A stretch of 64,000 nt of DNA from Tahibacter soli. GTDB lineage: Bacteria > Pseudomonadota > Gammaproteobacteria > Xanthomonadales > Rhodanobacteraceae. The notes beneath the pieces are model-generated. The model did not search any database. It saw only the letters and a list, made by a program, of their open reading frames with translations, and had not been told where the DNA came from. The stretch is taken from positions 1 through 64,000 of the forward strand of contig NZ_JAOVZO020000015.1 in assembly GCF_025717065.2 (NCBI RefSeq), in the 5' to 3' direction. Both the position numbers and the translations under genes were made by a program. Position 1 is the stretch's first letter, and every line of letters starts with the position of its first letter. Shown here piece by piece: positions 15,784-24,701 of the stretch.

Positions 15784-16299
15784 ATGTCGTACGTCACGCC
15801 GCTGCAACTGGCGGAGAAGCCCGGCGCGCGCGAACTTGCACAGGTCGCCAGCACGGAGCATCGCGCCGTGGTCGACGCCGAGCTGATGGATCGCACGCTG
15901 CGCGGCGGCGATCGGTCGAGCTACGACGCCGATGACATGGCGAGCGCGGATGCGGCCCTCGCGCGTATCACGCAAGTGATCGTCGAGACCGACGAACTGA
16001 TGGACGGCTACCTCGCCGCGCGCTTGTCGCTGCCGCTCGCCTCGGTGCCGCTGACGTTGACGCGCGTTGCGCGTGCGGTCGTGCGCTACGAGCTGCACAA
16101 GGACCGTGTGACGGACGCCAAGACCGATCCGATCGCGCGCGACTACTACGACGCGCTGCGGCTGCTCGACGCGATCCGCGACGGCAAGGTGACGCTGGGC
16201 GTTTCCGATCCGTCGAGCGCGGATTCGCCGGCCTTGGACGTGCGTATCGAAAGCGGTCGCAAGACGTTCGGCGGCGACGAGCTACGGGGGTTCCGGTGA
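15784..16299 (+). CDS. DUF1320, Mu gp36-like head-tail connector
   Basis: A 171-residue helical protein that begins SYVTPLQLAEKPGARELAQV and carries VVRYELHKDRVTD, both DUF1320 features. The family is the gp36 group of Mu-like phages and resembles head-tail adaptor proteins. It starts 3 nt after the previous stop and overlaps the next GTG. Confidence 0.8.
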   Translation: MSYVTPLQLAEKPGARELAQVASTEHRAVVDAELMDRTLRGGDRSSYDADDMASADAALARITQVIVETDELMDGYLAARLSLPLASVPLTLTRVARAVVRYELHKDRVTDAKTDPIARDYYDALRLLDAIRDGKVTLGVSDPSSADSPALDVRIESGRKTFGGDELRGFR

Positions 16300-16748
16300 G
16301 CTTCGTCGGCCCGTATCCGGTCGCCGATGCGATTGCCCGTTTGCGCGCCGTCGCGATGCTGCGCTTCGTCGGCAATTGCGCCGATCTGGAAACCGCGTTG
16401 AAGCAATCGCCGCGTGTTCTGCCAGCCGCCTACGTCGTCGCCCGCGAACAAGGCAGCGAGCCGAAAGGCGCGAGCGGCGGCGTGTTGATCCAGCAAGTCA
16501 CCGTGTCGTTGTGCGTCGTCCTCTACGTCAACAACTACGCCGCGCAGGACACGGGCGCCGCCGCGCGCGACGAGATGGACGCGCTGATTCGCGCCGTGCG
16601 CGGCGCGCTGCTCAATCGGCGTCCCGCGAGCGCGCCGGCCGTTCACCCCCTGAGCTTCCACGCGAACCGCGACGAGATGTATTCGGGCGGCAGCTTGGTC
16701 ACGCAGGAAATCTATCGCTCGTCCTACCGCATTGAGGTCCGCCCATGA
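16296..16748 (+). CDS. DUF1834, Mu gp37-like tail completion protein
   Basis: A 150-residue protein of the gp37/DUF1834 type (PYPVADAIARLRAV, then a beta-rich core with VTVSLCVVLYVNN). These resemble tail terminator proteins. GTG start overlaps the gp36-like stop (GTGA) and the stop overlaps the next ATG. Confidence 0.75.
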   Translation: MSFVGPYPVADAIARLRAVAMLRFVGNCADLETALKQSPRVLPAAYVVAREQGSEPKGASGGVLIQQVTVSLCVVLYVNNYAAQDTGAAARDEMDALIRAVRGALLNRRPASAPAVHPLSFHANRDEMYSGGSLVTQEIYRSSYRIEVRP

Positions 16749-16981
16749 GCAACACCCGACCGCGCTATCCGTCATCCGGCGGCAGCTACATCGACGACGG
16801 CAAGACGCTGACGCGCGTTACCGAGCCGACCGTCGCCGATCCCGGCAAGACCGCGCGCACCGCCGCATCGCCGCCGCCGGCCAAGGAACGCGCCGCGCGC
16901 ACGAAGGCGCCGAAGGCTGCGCCGTCCACGCCGACCGTCGACGAAAACACCCACGGCCCGGCCGCGCCGGCCGACGCGTAA
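16745..16981 (+). CDS. Small Pro/Ala/Lys-rich phage protein
   Basis: A 78-residue hydrophilic, low-complexity protein (PPPAKERAARTKAPKAAPST). It sits where Mu has gp38/DUF2635, but similarity is weak. Coupled by ATGA overlap to gp37 and followed after 10 nt by the tail tube gene. Unknown function. Confidence 0.5.
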   Translation: MSNTRPRYPSSGGSYIDDGKTLTRVTEPTVADPGKTARTAASPPPAKERAARTKAPKAAPSTPTVDENTHGPAAPADA

Positions 16982-16991
16982 GGAGCCCGAT

Positions 16992-17951
16992 TTGTCCCTG
17001 GAATCTTTCGAAAACCGAGCGATGCTGCTCAAGCTCGAAACGGTCGAGAACACCGATGCGGCGCCGACCGCTACGGCGAACGCGTTTCAGCTGATGAACG
17101 GTCGTTCGGGCCTGCAAGCCGATTCGATCAAACGCCAGCTCGACCGGCCGTTCTTCGGCGGCGATCCGTCCACGCCGGTGAACATTCGCGGCTTCATCGA
17201 AGGCGAAGTCGAGATGGTCGGCGCGCTGACGCCCGGCCAACCTTCGCCGCTGTCGCCGCTGTTGCAGGTCTGCGGCATGGCCGAAACGCTGGTCACGTCG
17301 CCGGCTCCGGCGCTCGCGCGCTACAACGTCATCTCGCGCGGCATCCCCTCGGCGTCGAGCTACTTCTTTCACGCCGGCACGCTCAAGAAGCTCCTGGGCG
17401 CACGCGGCAACCTGTCGGGCCTCGCCTACGAAATCGGCAAGACGTATACGGCGAAGCTGCGCCTGGAAGGCAACTGCATCGACGTCGAAGAAGACGACTT
17501 GCCGTCGGACCTCGACTATGACGCATTCGTCGAGCCGATGCCGTACACGACCGAGTACGGCGAATTGAAGGTCAACGGCTTCAACGTCGACGGCATTTCG
17601 CTGTCGGTCGACTTCGGCAACGAACTTGCCGTGAAGCAGCACACCGAGGCGCGCATCGCGCGCATCAGCGACCGCAAGCCGACCTTCACCGTGCGTTTCT
17701 ACCGGCCCGCGCACGCGAACCTCAACGCGTGGGCGTTGTGGAAAAGTCGCACGATCCTGCCGATCGTCGCTTCGGTCGGCATCGGTGCCGGTGCCGGTCG
17801 CGGCGTTCGCACCTTGCTGCGCGCGCAGATCGTCGAGCCGCCGCAGGAAGTCGAGCACGAAAAGGACACGGCCGTCGAAATCAAAGGCGAGCTGGTCCCC
17901 AGCTCCAGCGGCAACGACGAACTGGTCTTCGAATTTCTCACGCTGCCGTAA
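16992..17951 (+). CDS. Major tail tube protein, siphophage type
   Basis: A 319-residue protein that fits the tail tube proteins of transposable siphophages: SLESFENRAMLLKLETVENT at the start, RGFIEGEVEMVGAL, and alternating beta segments to the end. The start is TTG at 16992, 7 nt after AAGGAG; no other start keeps the N-terminus. No sheath gene precedes it, so the tail is probably non-contractile. It polymerises around the tape measure. Confidence 0.75.
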   Translation: MSLESFENRAMLLKLETVENTDAAPTATANAFQLMNGRSGLQADSIKRQLDRPFFGGDPSTPVNIRGFIEGEVEMVGALTPGQPSPLSPLLQVCGMAETLVTSPAPALARYNVISRGIPSASSYFFHAGTLKKLLGARGNLSGLAYEIGKTYTAKLRLEGNCIDVEEDDLPSDLDYDAFVEPMPYTTEYGELKVNGFNVDGISLSVDFGNELAVKQHTEARIARISDRKPTFTVRFYRPAHANLNAWALWKSRTILPIVASVGIGAGAGRGVRTLLRAQIVEPPQEVEHEKDTAVEIKGELVPSSSGNDELVFEFLTLP

Positions 17952-17989
17952 GCGCGGCGCCCCCTCCGACCCCAGCAACAGGAAGCTGC

Positions 17990-18352
17990 ATGAAACTCAA
18001 GAAATCGAACAACTTTACCGTTGACGTCAAGTACAGCGAGCCGGGCTCGGCGCCGGGCACGTGGCGGAACGTCGAGTTCAAGGCCGAGTTCAAGACCGTT
18101 CCCGGTGACGAACAGGACGCGCTGAAGCGCGACCAGGAAGAGCGCGGCGTCATCGTCGGCCTTCTCGATCGCGTGCTCGTCGACGTGTTCGGTGTCGAGA
18201 CCGACGAGAGGAAGGACGACGGCACGCCGTACACGCCGGTCGAAATCGTGAAGGTCAATCAGCTCGCCTCGCAGGCCTGCGTCCTGACGTTCTGGGACAA
18301 CGTCAATCGCGACGTCGAAGCAAAAAACTCGAAGCGGTCGCGCAAGCCCTGA
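17990..18352 (+). CDS. Tail assembly chaperone, short form (gpG-like)
   Basis: A 120-residue protein (KLKKSNNFTVDVKYSEPGS...) placed between tube and tape measure, where siphophages encode the tail assembly chaperone. Near its end is the heptamer A AAA AAC, in the correct phase for -1 slippage. Ribosomes that do not shift stop at 18352 and make this form. Confidence 0.75.
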   Translation: MKLKKSNNFTVDVKYSEPGSAPGTWRNVEFKAEFKTVPGDEQDALKRDQEERGVIVGLLDRVLVDVFGVETDERKDDGTPYTPVEIVKVNQLASQACVLTFWDNVNRDVEAKNSKRSRKP

Positions 18353-18696
18353 CGATCGGCAAACGATCGCGCGGTGTCGCTCGTGAGCACATCAACACGA
18401 GCGGCACCGCGGCAGAGTTCTTGCGCAGTTTCGAGCGGCAAGGAGCCGGACCGCTCGGCGACTCGACCGAAATTGACGTGCTCGAAAGCAACTGGAACAC
18501 GGTGATCGTGTATCGCGATTGCCAATGGTCAACGGCGAGCGGCGTCAACGGGCTCGTCTTCCTCGGCATCTCTGCCGCCGAAATCCACACCGCCGCCGTG
18601 ATGCATCGCGTGCCCGCCGACGAGTGGCCGCGCGTGCTGTTCGGCATCCAGCAAATCATGGTCCCGACGGCGCGCGCACTGCTCAACCGGAAATGA
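17990..18696 (+). CDS. Tail assembly chaperone, -1 frameshift product (gpGT-like)
   Basis: Shifting back one base at 18322-18328 continues into a frame that is open from the slip site to 18696. The joined product is 235 residues: 113 from the first frame and 122 from the second. The second frame has no good start of its own (a TTG at 18421 has no ribosome site), which supports expression by frameshift. Its C-terminal part (SNWNTVIVYRDCQW, MHRVPADEWPRVLFGIQ) would correspond to the T domain that binds the tape measure. The stop overlaps the tape-measure ATG. Confidence 0.75.
18322..18328 (+). other. Programmed -1 ribosomal frameshift slippery site
   Basis: The heptamer AAAAAAC is read in the zero frame as gcA AAA AAC, the exact X XXY YYZ pattern. 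It lies 8 codons before the zero-frame stop and the -1 frame remains open. A short hairpin (CGATCG-gcaaa-CGATCG, 18353-18369) lies downstream but is farther than the usual spacing. Confidence 0.75.
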
Positions 18697-21600
18697 CAGA
18701 TCCCGTCGTCAAGCTTCGCCTCACTCTCGATTCGGGCCAGTTCGTCGGCGACGTGCGCGTGAGTCAACGCGCGCTCGCCGACCTTAGCGGATCGGCCGGT
18801 CAGACGGGCAACACGCTCCGCAGCAGCACGAACGATCTCGAACGTTTCGGCTCGGCGGCCGAGCGTGTTTCGCGTCAGAACATCAGCGGCTTGAACGCCG
18901 GTCTGACGACCGGCGCCGGCTTGGCGCGGCAGATGGGCGGCGCGCTTGCCGGCATCGGCGTGGCCGCCTTCGCCAACGAGCTGGCCTCGACCGCCGACGA
19001 ATACACGAACCTGTCGAGCAAGGTTCGGCTGGTCACGAACAGCGAACAGAACCTGATCGACGTTCGTCGCAAGCTGTACGGCATCGCGCAGGACACGCGT
19101 GCGGATTTGTCCGCGACCTCCGATCTGTACACGCGCCTGACCCGCGCGACGACCACGCTGTTTATCGCCGAGCAAGACCGTTTGCGGATTTCCGAGACGG
19201 TCAATAAATCGTTCGCGGTGAGCGGCGCGAGCGCGACCGAAGCCGGCGCCGCGATCACGCAGTTCAGTCAGGGCTTGCAGTCCGGTGCGCTGCGCGGCGA
19301 CGAGTTCAACTCGGTCGCCGAACAAGCGCCCATTCTGATGGAGCTGTTCGCCAAGAGCCTGGGCAAGACACGCGGCGAATTGCGCGCGATGGCCGAAGCC
19401 GGACAACTCACGGCCGGCATTTTGACGCGCGCCTTGCTCGACGGCAGCCGCGATATCGACAAGCAATTCGCGCAGATGTCGCTGACGATCGGCGGCGCGT
19501 CGACGCAACTGGCGAATGCGTGGACACGCTGGATCGGCGAATCGAACGAAGGCGTCGGCGCCTCGCGCCTGGCTGCGTCGGCCATCTCGCTGCTCGCGGA
19601 CAATCTCGGCACCGTCGCCACACTCGTTTTGGGTATCGCAACGGTCTGGGGCGTGCGCTACGTCGCCGGTATCACCGCCGCCGCACTCGCGACGCGCGCA
19701 CAGGCGGCCGCAGTTGCCGCTGCCGCTGCGACGAATACCACCGCGCAGCTCGCGGAGGCCCGCGCCGCTGAAACCGCTGCTGTGGCGCATCTGGCGCGCA
19801 TGCGTGCGCTCGAAGCCGGTATCAGTTCGACCGGCCGCGCCATTGCCGCCGAACAAGCATTGGCAGTCGCACAAGCCCGCACGATCGCCGCGACCGAAGC
19901 GGCGACCGCTGCGGCCATAACGAAGGTCGGCGCACTGAGTCGTCTGGGCTCCGGCTTGTCGGCATTGGTCGGCGGTCCGTTGGGCGCTGCGGTCATCGCG
20001 CTCGGTGCGCTCTATCTCGCTTACGAGTCCGTCAACAAGGCGGCAAAGGATTGGGAAGACGGCATTGCAGCCAGTAGCGCGCAGCTCGACAGCGCGGCGG
20101 CGAAAACCGTCAGTCTCGACAACGCGATGAAGCAATTGTCGAAGGCGCCGATTCCGCCGATCGCCGATGTCGCGAAGCAGTACATCGACAACGTCGATCT
20201 GATTCTCGTCAAGCACACGGAACTGCGCGACCGCACCGCGGCATTGAACGACGCGATCGGCGGCGACTGGCGTGCGCTATTCGCGTCCGGCAACTACACG
20301 GCGCCGCCCGAAGTACAGGCGGTTATCGATCAGGTCGTGAAGCTGGAAAACGATCTGCACCGTCTGGAAGCGGCGCAGGCGTCTTTGGGTGCAAGTCTGC
20401 GCGGCACGGTCGGCCCGGCGCTCGACGATGCCAGCGCGGCATTCGCGCGCTTTAGGGCGAACGCGGATGTCGGATCGATATTGCTCGGCATCGGCGAAGG
20501 ATTTACCGCGATCGTCAGCGGCACGCGCACGCTCGCGGCGAATGCGAGTGCCACGGCGTTTTTTGGTGACCTGTCGAAGAAGGCCGCCGACGCCAACGAG
20601 AAACTGAAAACCGCCGGCAAGTCGTCGACGGAAATCGCGCGCGCGTATGTCGAACAGGGTTTGGCGGCGGCGCGGCTTGCCGGCCTTTCGGCCGAATTGA
20701 TCGCGCAGAAGGAGCGCGAAGGCAACGCGTATATCGCGACCGTCGCCGCACTCGATCGCGCGAAGGCGTCGCACACGTCGACGGCATCGGCCGAGCGTTT
20801 GCACGACCAGCAGGCGCGCCAGCTCGAAAAGACGATTGAAGCGCAGGCCCAAGCCACCGACGATTTGACGGACATTCAAACCGACCTTGCGGCTGGTTTG
20901 AACGGACCTGTCGCGCGTGCGATGAACGAGCATCAGCGTTTGCTTGATCGCATCGCGAAGGCCGCGAAAGTCTGGCTCGACCAGGGACCGCCGACGGCCG
21001 CCGTGCAAGCCGAACTCGCGCGCGTGCTCGCCGATGCGAACGCGCAATACGACGTGCGTTTGCGGCAGGCCGAAGACGAAGCCGACGTGGTCGCGCGCAC
21101 GCTCGAACAGCTCGATCAGGAAATCAGCCTGCGCGGCTTGAGCAACGAAGCGCGCACGGCCGAAGAAGTCGTGATCCAAGCGGTTAATCGCGCGAAGGAA
21201 CAAGGCAAGCCGCTTTCTGAGGAAGAAATCCGCCAGTTGCGCGCGGGCGTTGTTGCACGTCAGGAAATGCTTCGCAGCATCGACGGCGCACGCGAGGCGT
21301 ACGAGAACAACCAGCGTGCCTACGGCAACATGGTCAACAGCATGGCCGACCTGGGCGCGGACGTGCTGACGCGCCAGATTCGGACGTGGAGCGATTTTCG
21401 CGATGCGCTCGTCGGCATCGTCGTCGACATGGTGCGCCAGATCATCGCGAACTGGCTGCGCGTGCAAATGCTCGGCAATGGTGGCGGCGGCGGATTCATG
21501 AATTCCGTCGTGCAGATGTTCAGCGGCGCGGGCGGCGGCGGTGCGAGCGGCGGCGGCTTCAACGCCGGCAATAACTCGCTGACGAGTCGCGCCGGTCAGG

Positions 21601-24600
21601 CCGTCGCGCCGTGGCTGGCGAACAATCCCGGCTTCGTCGGCAACGTCGGCGCATGGGGCGGCGCAATTGCCGGCGCGAACTACGGTTGGAACAACCGCGG
21701 TTCGGGTAACGGCAGCGGTGGTTCTATCGCAGGCGCCGCGACGTATGGCGTTGCCGGTTGGGCGGCGGGCACGGTCGCGGCCGGCGCCGTGCTCGGCGGT
21801 TCGGCTGCCGTTGCTGCCGGCGGCACGGCCGTGGCCGGCGCCGCGACCGGCGCGATGGGCGCCATGGCGGCGATCCCGGTGATCGGCTGGATCGCGCTTG
21901 CCATTGCGCTGATCGACAAGTTCACCGGTGGAAAAATCTTCGGCTCGCGCTTCAAGCCCGATTGGGCGACGGTCGCACTCAACGTCGGCGAATCCGGCGG
22001 CGACGCGACGACGACGATTCGCGAAGTGCGCAACCGCTCGTTGTTCCGTGGCCGCGAGTGGCAGAACCGCGAGGTGGAATCCACCGAAGACGCCGAGCGC
22101 GCCGCCGACGAGTTGTTCGAATCGATCGGCCGCGTCATGAAGGACGATGCGCGCCGGCTCGGCATCGAAGTGCCGCCGATCCTCGCCGCGTCGTTGCAGA
22201 CGATTCAAGACCTCGACGAAAAGGGCCGCATCAAGTCGACCAAGTACGTCGTCGAAATGCTCGGCCGTACCTGGGAGGAAGCGACCGGCGAACTCGCGGC
22301 GCTGCGTATCACCGCCGAAGAACGCATTGCCGTTGCCGCTGCCGCGTCGGGCGGCGAAGCCAGCCGCATTGCCGAGCAATGGCGCGACAGCGCCGAGAAG
22401 CTGGCCGAAGGCGCGGAATTTCTCATCAACGCGCAGACCGACATCGGTCAAGGGCGCGGCTTGCTCGGCGCGAACTCGACGCTGACGGAAGTCACCGAAC
22501 TCGTGCAGGACTTGGCGAACGCCGGTGAAACGCTGTCGCAGACGTATGCGCGTCTGACCGTGTCGGCCGAGTCGTGGCGGCGTGCTATCGACATTCTCGG
22601 CGTCGACATGCGCACGAGCGGCGATGCGTTCGTGCGCTTCTCGGCCGACATCGTGGAAGCTGCCGGCGGCATCGATCGCGCCAACGCGTTGTGGTCGTCG
22701 TTCTTCGAGAACTTCGGCGGCAGCGACCTGATGCAATACCAGCTCGATTCCGTCGTCAACGCGGCCGAGCGCGAGTTGAACGATATCGGCATCGACGGCC
22801 TGATCTCGCTCGACGAGTTCAAACAGCGCTTCAAGACCGCGTTGCCGACGCTGACGCCCGAGCAGGTCGTGCAATGGCTCGAAGCCGGCAACGCGTTGGC
22901 GGAAGCGACGCGCGCGCAGGAGTCGTACGCGAACGCGCTCAAGGCGTACGACGATTTTGTGTCGGGCCTGCGCGCATCGTTGGAGCCGTTCGCCGAAACG
23001 CCGTTCGAAACGGAAATGCGCGCGATCGATCAGTGGCGGCTCGACACGATCGACAGCATGCATCAGCTCGCGCGTGCCGCCGGTCTCGCGGCTGCGAAAG
23101 AAGAAGACTTGGCGCTGGTCGAAATGCGCGCTGCGCAGTTGCGTGCACAGGCGATTCGCCAGCTCGAAATCAGCACGCGTGATCTGGTGAGCCGGCTGTA
23201 TGGCGGCGCGCCGGGCAGCCTCGACGAAGTCACGCGCCGTATCCAGGAATTGGAAGCCGCGCAGTCCGGTGCGATGGCCGGCGTGGGCGACGTCGCCGAC
23301 GCGAGCGCGCAGCGCTACGAAGACGAGCTGGCAGCGATCGAGCGCATCCGAGGTTTCGTCAATTCGCTGTTGCTCAATCAACAGTTGACGACGCTCACGC
23401 CCGAACAGCAACTGGCCGAGGCGCAGCGGCAGTACGACCTCGTCTTGGCGCGTGCGCGCGCCGGTGACGCGCAAGCGATGCAGCAGCTGCCGGACTTGGC
23501 GCAACAGCTGCTCGACCGCGCGCGCGGCTACTACAGCTCGGGCGATCAGTACCAAGCCATCTTCGATGCGGTGCGTTCGCAACTGCTCGGCATTTCGCCG
23601 TCGTCGCAACCAGGCGGCGGATACGGCACCGGTGGCGCGGTGACGTTTACGGCAAGTGCGGAGCTGCAAGCGCTGTACGAGCGGCGCGATGAACTCCTCG
23701 CCGAACAGGAACGCGAAACGCGCCTTGCGATGGCGCAGCAGCTCGCGGTGCAGTTGCGCGAGCTGGGCGAGTCGAGCGGCCGGCCGATTCTGGAACTGGC
23801 GGCCTCGCTCGGCGTGAAGCTCGACCAGTTCGTGCGCGATCTGGGTATCGACGTCGCGGACGTGACGGCGCAAACGGTGCTGCAGCTGGCCGACCTTGCT
23901 AGCACGCTCGGTATCAGCCTGGGCGAGCTGGCCGGCGCGGTCGGCGCCTCGCTCGGCGAACTGGCCGACGCGAACAGCGCGATCAATGACGCGTTGGAGC
24001 AGCGCATCAACGCGCTGCCGGCGGCCGAACGGGCGTTGCTCGAACCGTTGTTCCGCGCGGTCGAAGCCGCCACGAACGCGGCCGATGCGAACGCCGCCAT
24101 CGCGAGCTTGCAGACAGCGACCAACGCGCTGCCGGCGCAATACCGCGATCTGCTCGCGCCGCTCCTGGGTATGCCGCAGTCGACGCAAACGGCGATCGGC
24201 AATACGGCGTCGATGACGGCCGACGTCGCCAGCAACACCGCGAAGTTTGCCGAGGCTGCGTACCACGGCGGCATGTCGCTGGCTTTCCAAGGTGACGTGA
24301 GCAATGCATCGCTCGTCGAGATGCATAGCCGCCTCGCCGAGATTCGTGACGCGCTCACCAACGGCGCCGGCATCAACAGCGGCAGCTACGCCGATGCGAT
24401 CCCGGCATCGAAGACGAGCGGCATCGTCCCGATACGCAACGCGGCGAACGAAGCGACCTTCGGCGCGAGCTGGAACGCATCGAACGCACTGGCCGCGTTC
24501 ACCCAGACGAACCGCGAGACGCAGCGCGCCATCGCCGACGAACTCAAGCGGCTGCGCGAAGAAGTCGCCGCGCTGCGCGCCGAGCGGCGCGAAGGCGATC

Positions 24601-24701
24601 GAAGCGTCGTTCGCGCCGTCGAGCGCGTGGAACTGGCGACGAGCGAAAGCGCGCAGACACAGGCGCGTGAATTCCGGCGCGCAAAGGAGAGAGGCGCATA
24701 G
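18693..24701 (+). CDS. Tail tape measure protein
   Basis: A 2002-residue tape measure protein, the longest gene in the window. The N-terminal third has the tape-measure N-domain (VRLVTNSEQNLIDVRRKLYG, SATEAGAAITQFSQGLQSG, RGDEFNSVAEQAPILMELFA). Ala-rich coiled coils dominate. A Gly-rich and hydrophobic stretch lies near residues 925-1080 (GAMAAIPVIGWIALAIALID) and could enter the host membrane. Repeating AASLGVKLDQFV/LASTLGISLGELAGA units occur near 1700-1760. Start at 18693 overlaps the chaperone stop (ATGA). Length sets tail length; this predicts a long tail. Confidence 0.9.
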   Translation: MTDPVVKLRLTLDSGQFVGDVRVSQRALADLSGSAGQTGNTLRSSTNDLERFGSAAERVSRQNISGLNAGLTTGAGLARQMGGALAGIGVAAFANELASTADEYTNLSSKVRLVTNSEQNLIDVRRKLYGIAQDTRADLSATSDLYTRLTRATTTLFIAEQDRLRISETVNKSFAVSGASATEAGAAITQFSQGLQSGALRGDEFNSVAEQAPILMELFAKSLGKTRGELRAMAEAGQLTAGILTRALLDGSRDIDKQFAQMSLTIGGASTQLANAWTRWIGESNEGVGASRLAASAISLLADNLGTVATLVLGIATVWGVRYVAGITAAALATRAQAAAVAAAAATNTTAQLAEARAAETAAVAHLARMRALEAGISSTGRAIAAEQALAVAQARTIAATEAATAAAITKVGALSRLGSGLSALVGGPLGAAVIALGALYLAYESVNKAAKDWEDGIAASSAQLDSAAAKTVSLDNAMKQLSKAPIPPIADVAKQYIDNVDLILVKHTELRDRTAALNDAIGGDWRALFASGNYTAPPEVQAVIDQVVKLENDLHRLEAAQASLGASLRGTVGPALDDASAAFARFRANADVGSILLGIGEGFTAIVSGTRTLAANASATAFFGDLSKKAADANEKLKTAGKSSTEIARAYVEQGLAAARLAGLSAELIAQKEREGNAYIATVAALDRAKASHTSTASAERLHDQQARQLEKTIEAQAQATDDLTDIQTDLAAGLNGPVARAMNEHQRLLDRIAKAAKVWLDQGPPTAAVQAELARVLADANAQYDVRLRQAEDEADVVARTLEQLDQEISLRGLSNEARTAEEVVIQAVNRAKEQGKPLSEEEIRQLRAGVVARQEMLRSIDGAREAYENNQRAYGNMVNSMADLGADVLTRQIRTWSDFRDALVGIVVDMVRQIIANWLRVQMLGNGGGGGFMNSVVQMFSGAGGGGASGGGFNAGNNSLTSRAGQAVAPWLANNPGFVGNVGAWGGAIAGANYGWNNRGSGNGSGGSIAGAATYGVAGWAAGTVAAGAVLGGSAAVAAGGTAVAGAATGAMGAMAAIPVIGWIALAIALIDKFTGGKIFGSRFKPDWATVALNVGESGGDATTTIREVRNRSLFRGREWQNREVESTEDAERAADELFESIGRVMKDDARRLGIEVPPILAASLQTIQDLDEKGRIKSTKYVVEMLGRTWEEATGELAALRITAEERIAVAAAASGGEASRIAEQWRDSAEKLAEGAEFLINAQTDIGQGRGLLGANSTLTEVTELVQDLANAGETLSQTYARLTVSAESWRRAIDILGVDMRTSGDAFVRFSADIVEAAGGIDRANALWSSFFENFGGSDLMQYQLDSVVNAAERELNDIGIDGLISLDEFKQRFKTALPTLTPEQVVQWLEAGNALAEATRAQESYANALKAYDDFVSGLRASLEPFAETPFETEMRAIDQWRLDTIDSMHQLARAAGLAAAKEEDLALVEMRAAQLRAQAIRQLEISTRDLVSRLYGGAPGSLDEVTRRIQELEAAQSGAMAGVGDVADASAQRYEDELAAIERIRGFVNSLLLNQQLTTLTPEQQLAEAQRQYDLVLARARAGDAQAMQQLPDLAQQLLDRARGYYSSGDQYQAIFDAVRSQLLGISPSSQPGGGYGTGGAVTFTASAELQALYERRDELLAEQERETRLAMAQQLAVQLRELGESSGRPILELAASLGVKLDQFVRDLGIDVADVTAQTVLQLADLASTLGISLGELAGAVGASLGELADANSAINDALEQRINALPAAERALLEPLFRAVEAATNAADANAAIASLQTATNALPAQYRDLLAPLLGMPQSTQTAIGNTASMTADVASNTAKFAEAAYHGGMSLAFQGDVSNASLVEMHSRLAEIRDALTNGAGINSGSYADAIPASKTSGIVPIRNAANEATFGASWNASNALAAFTQTNRETQRAIADELKRLREEVAALRAERREGDRSVVRAVERVELATSESAQTQAREFRRAKERGA

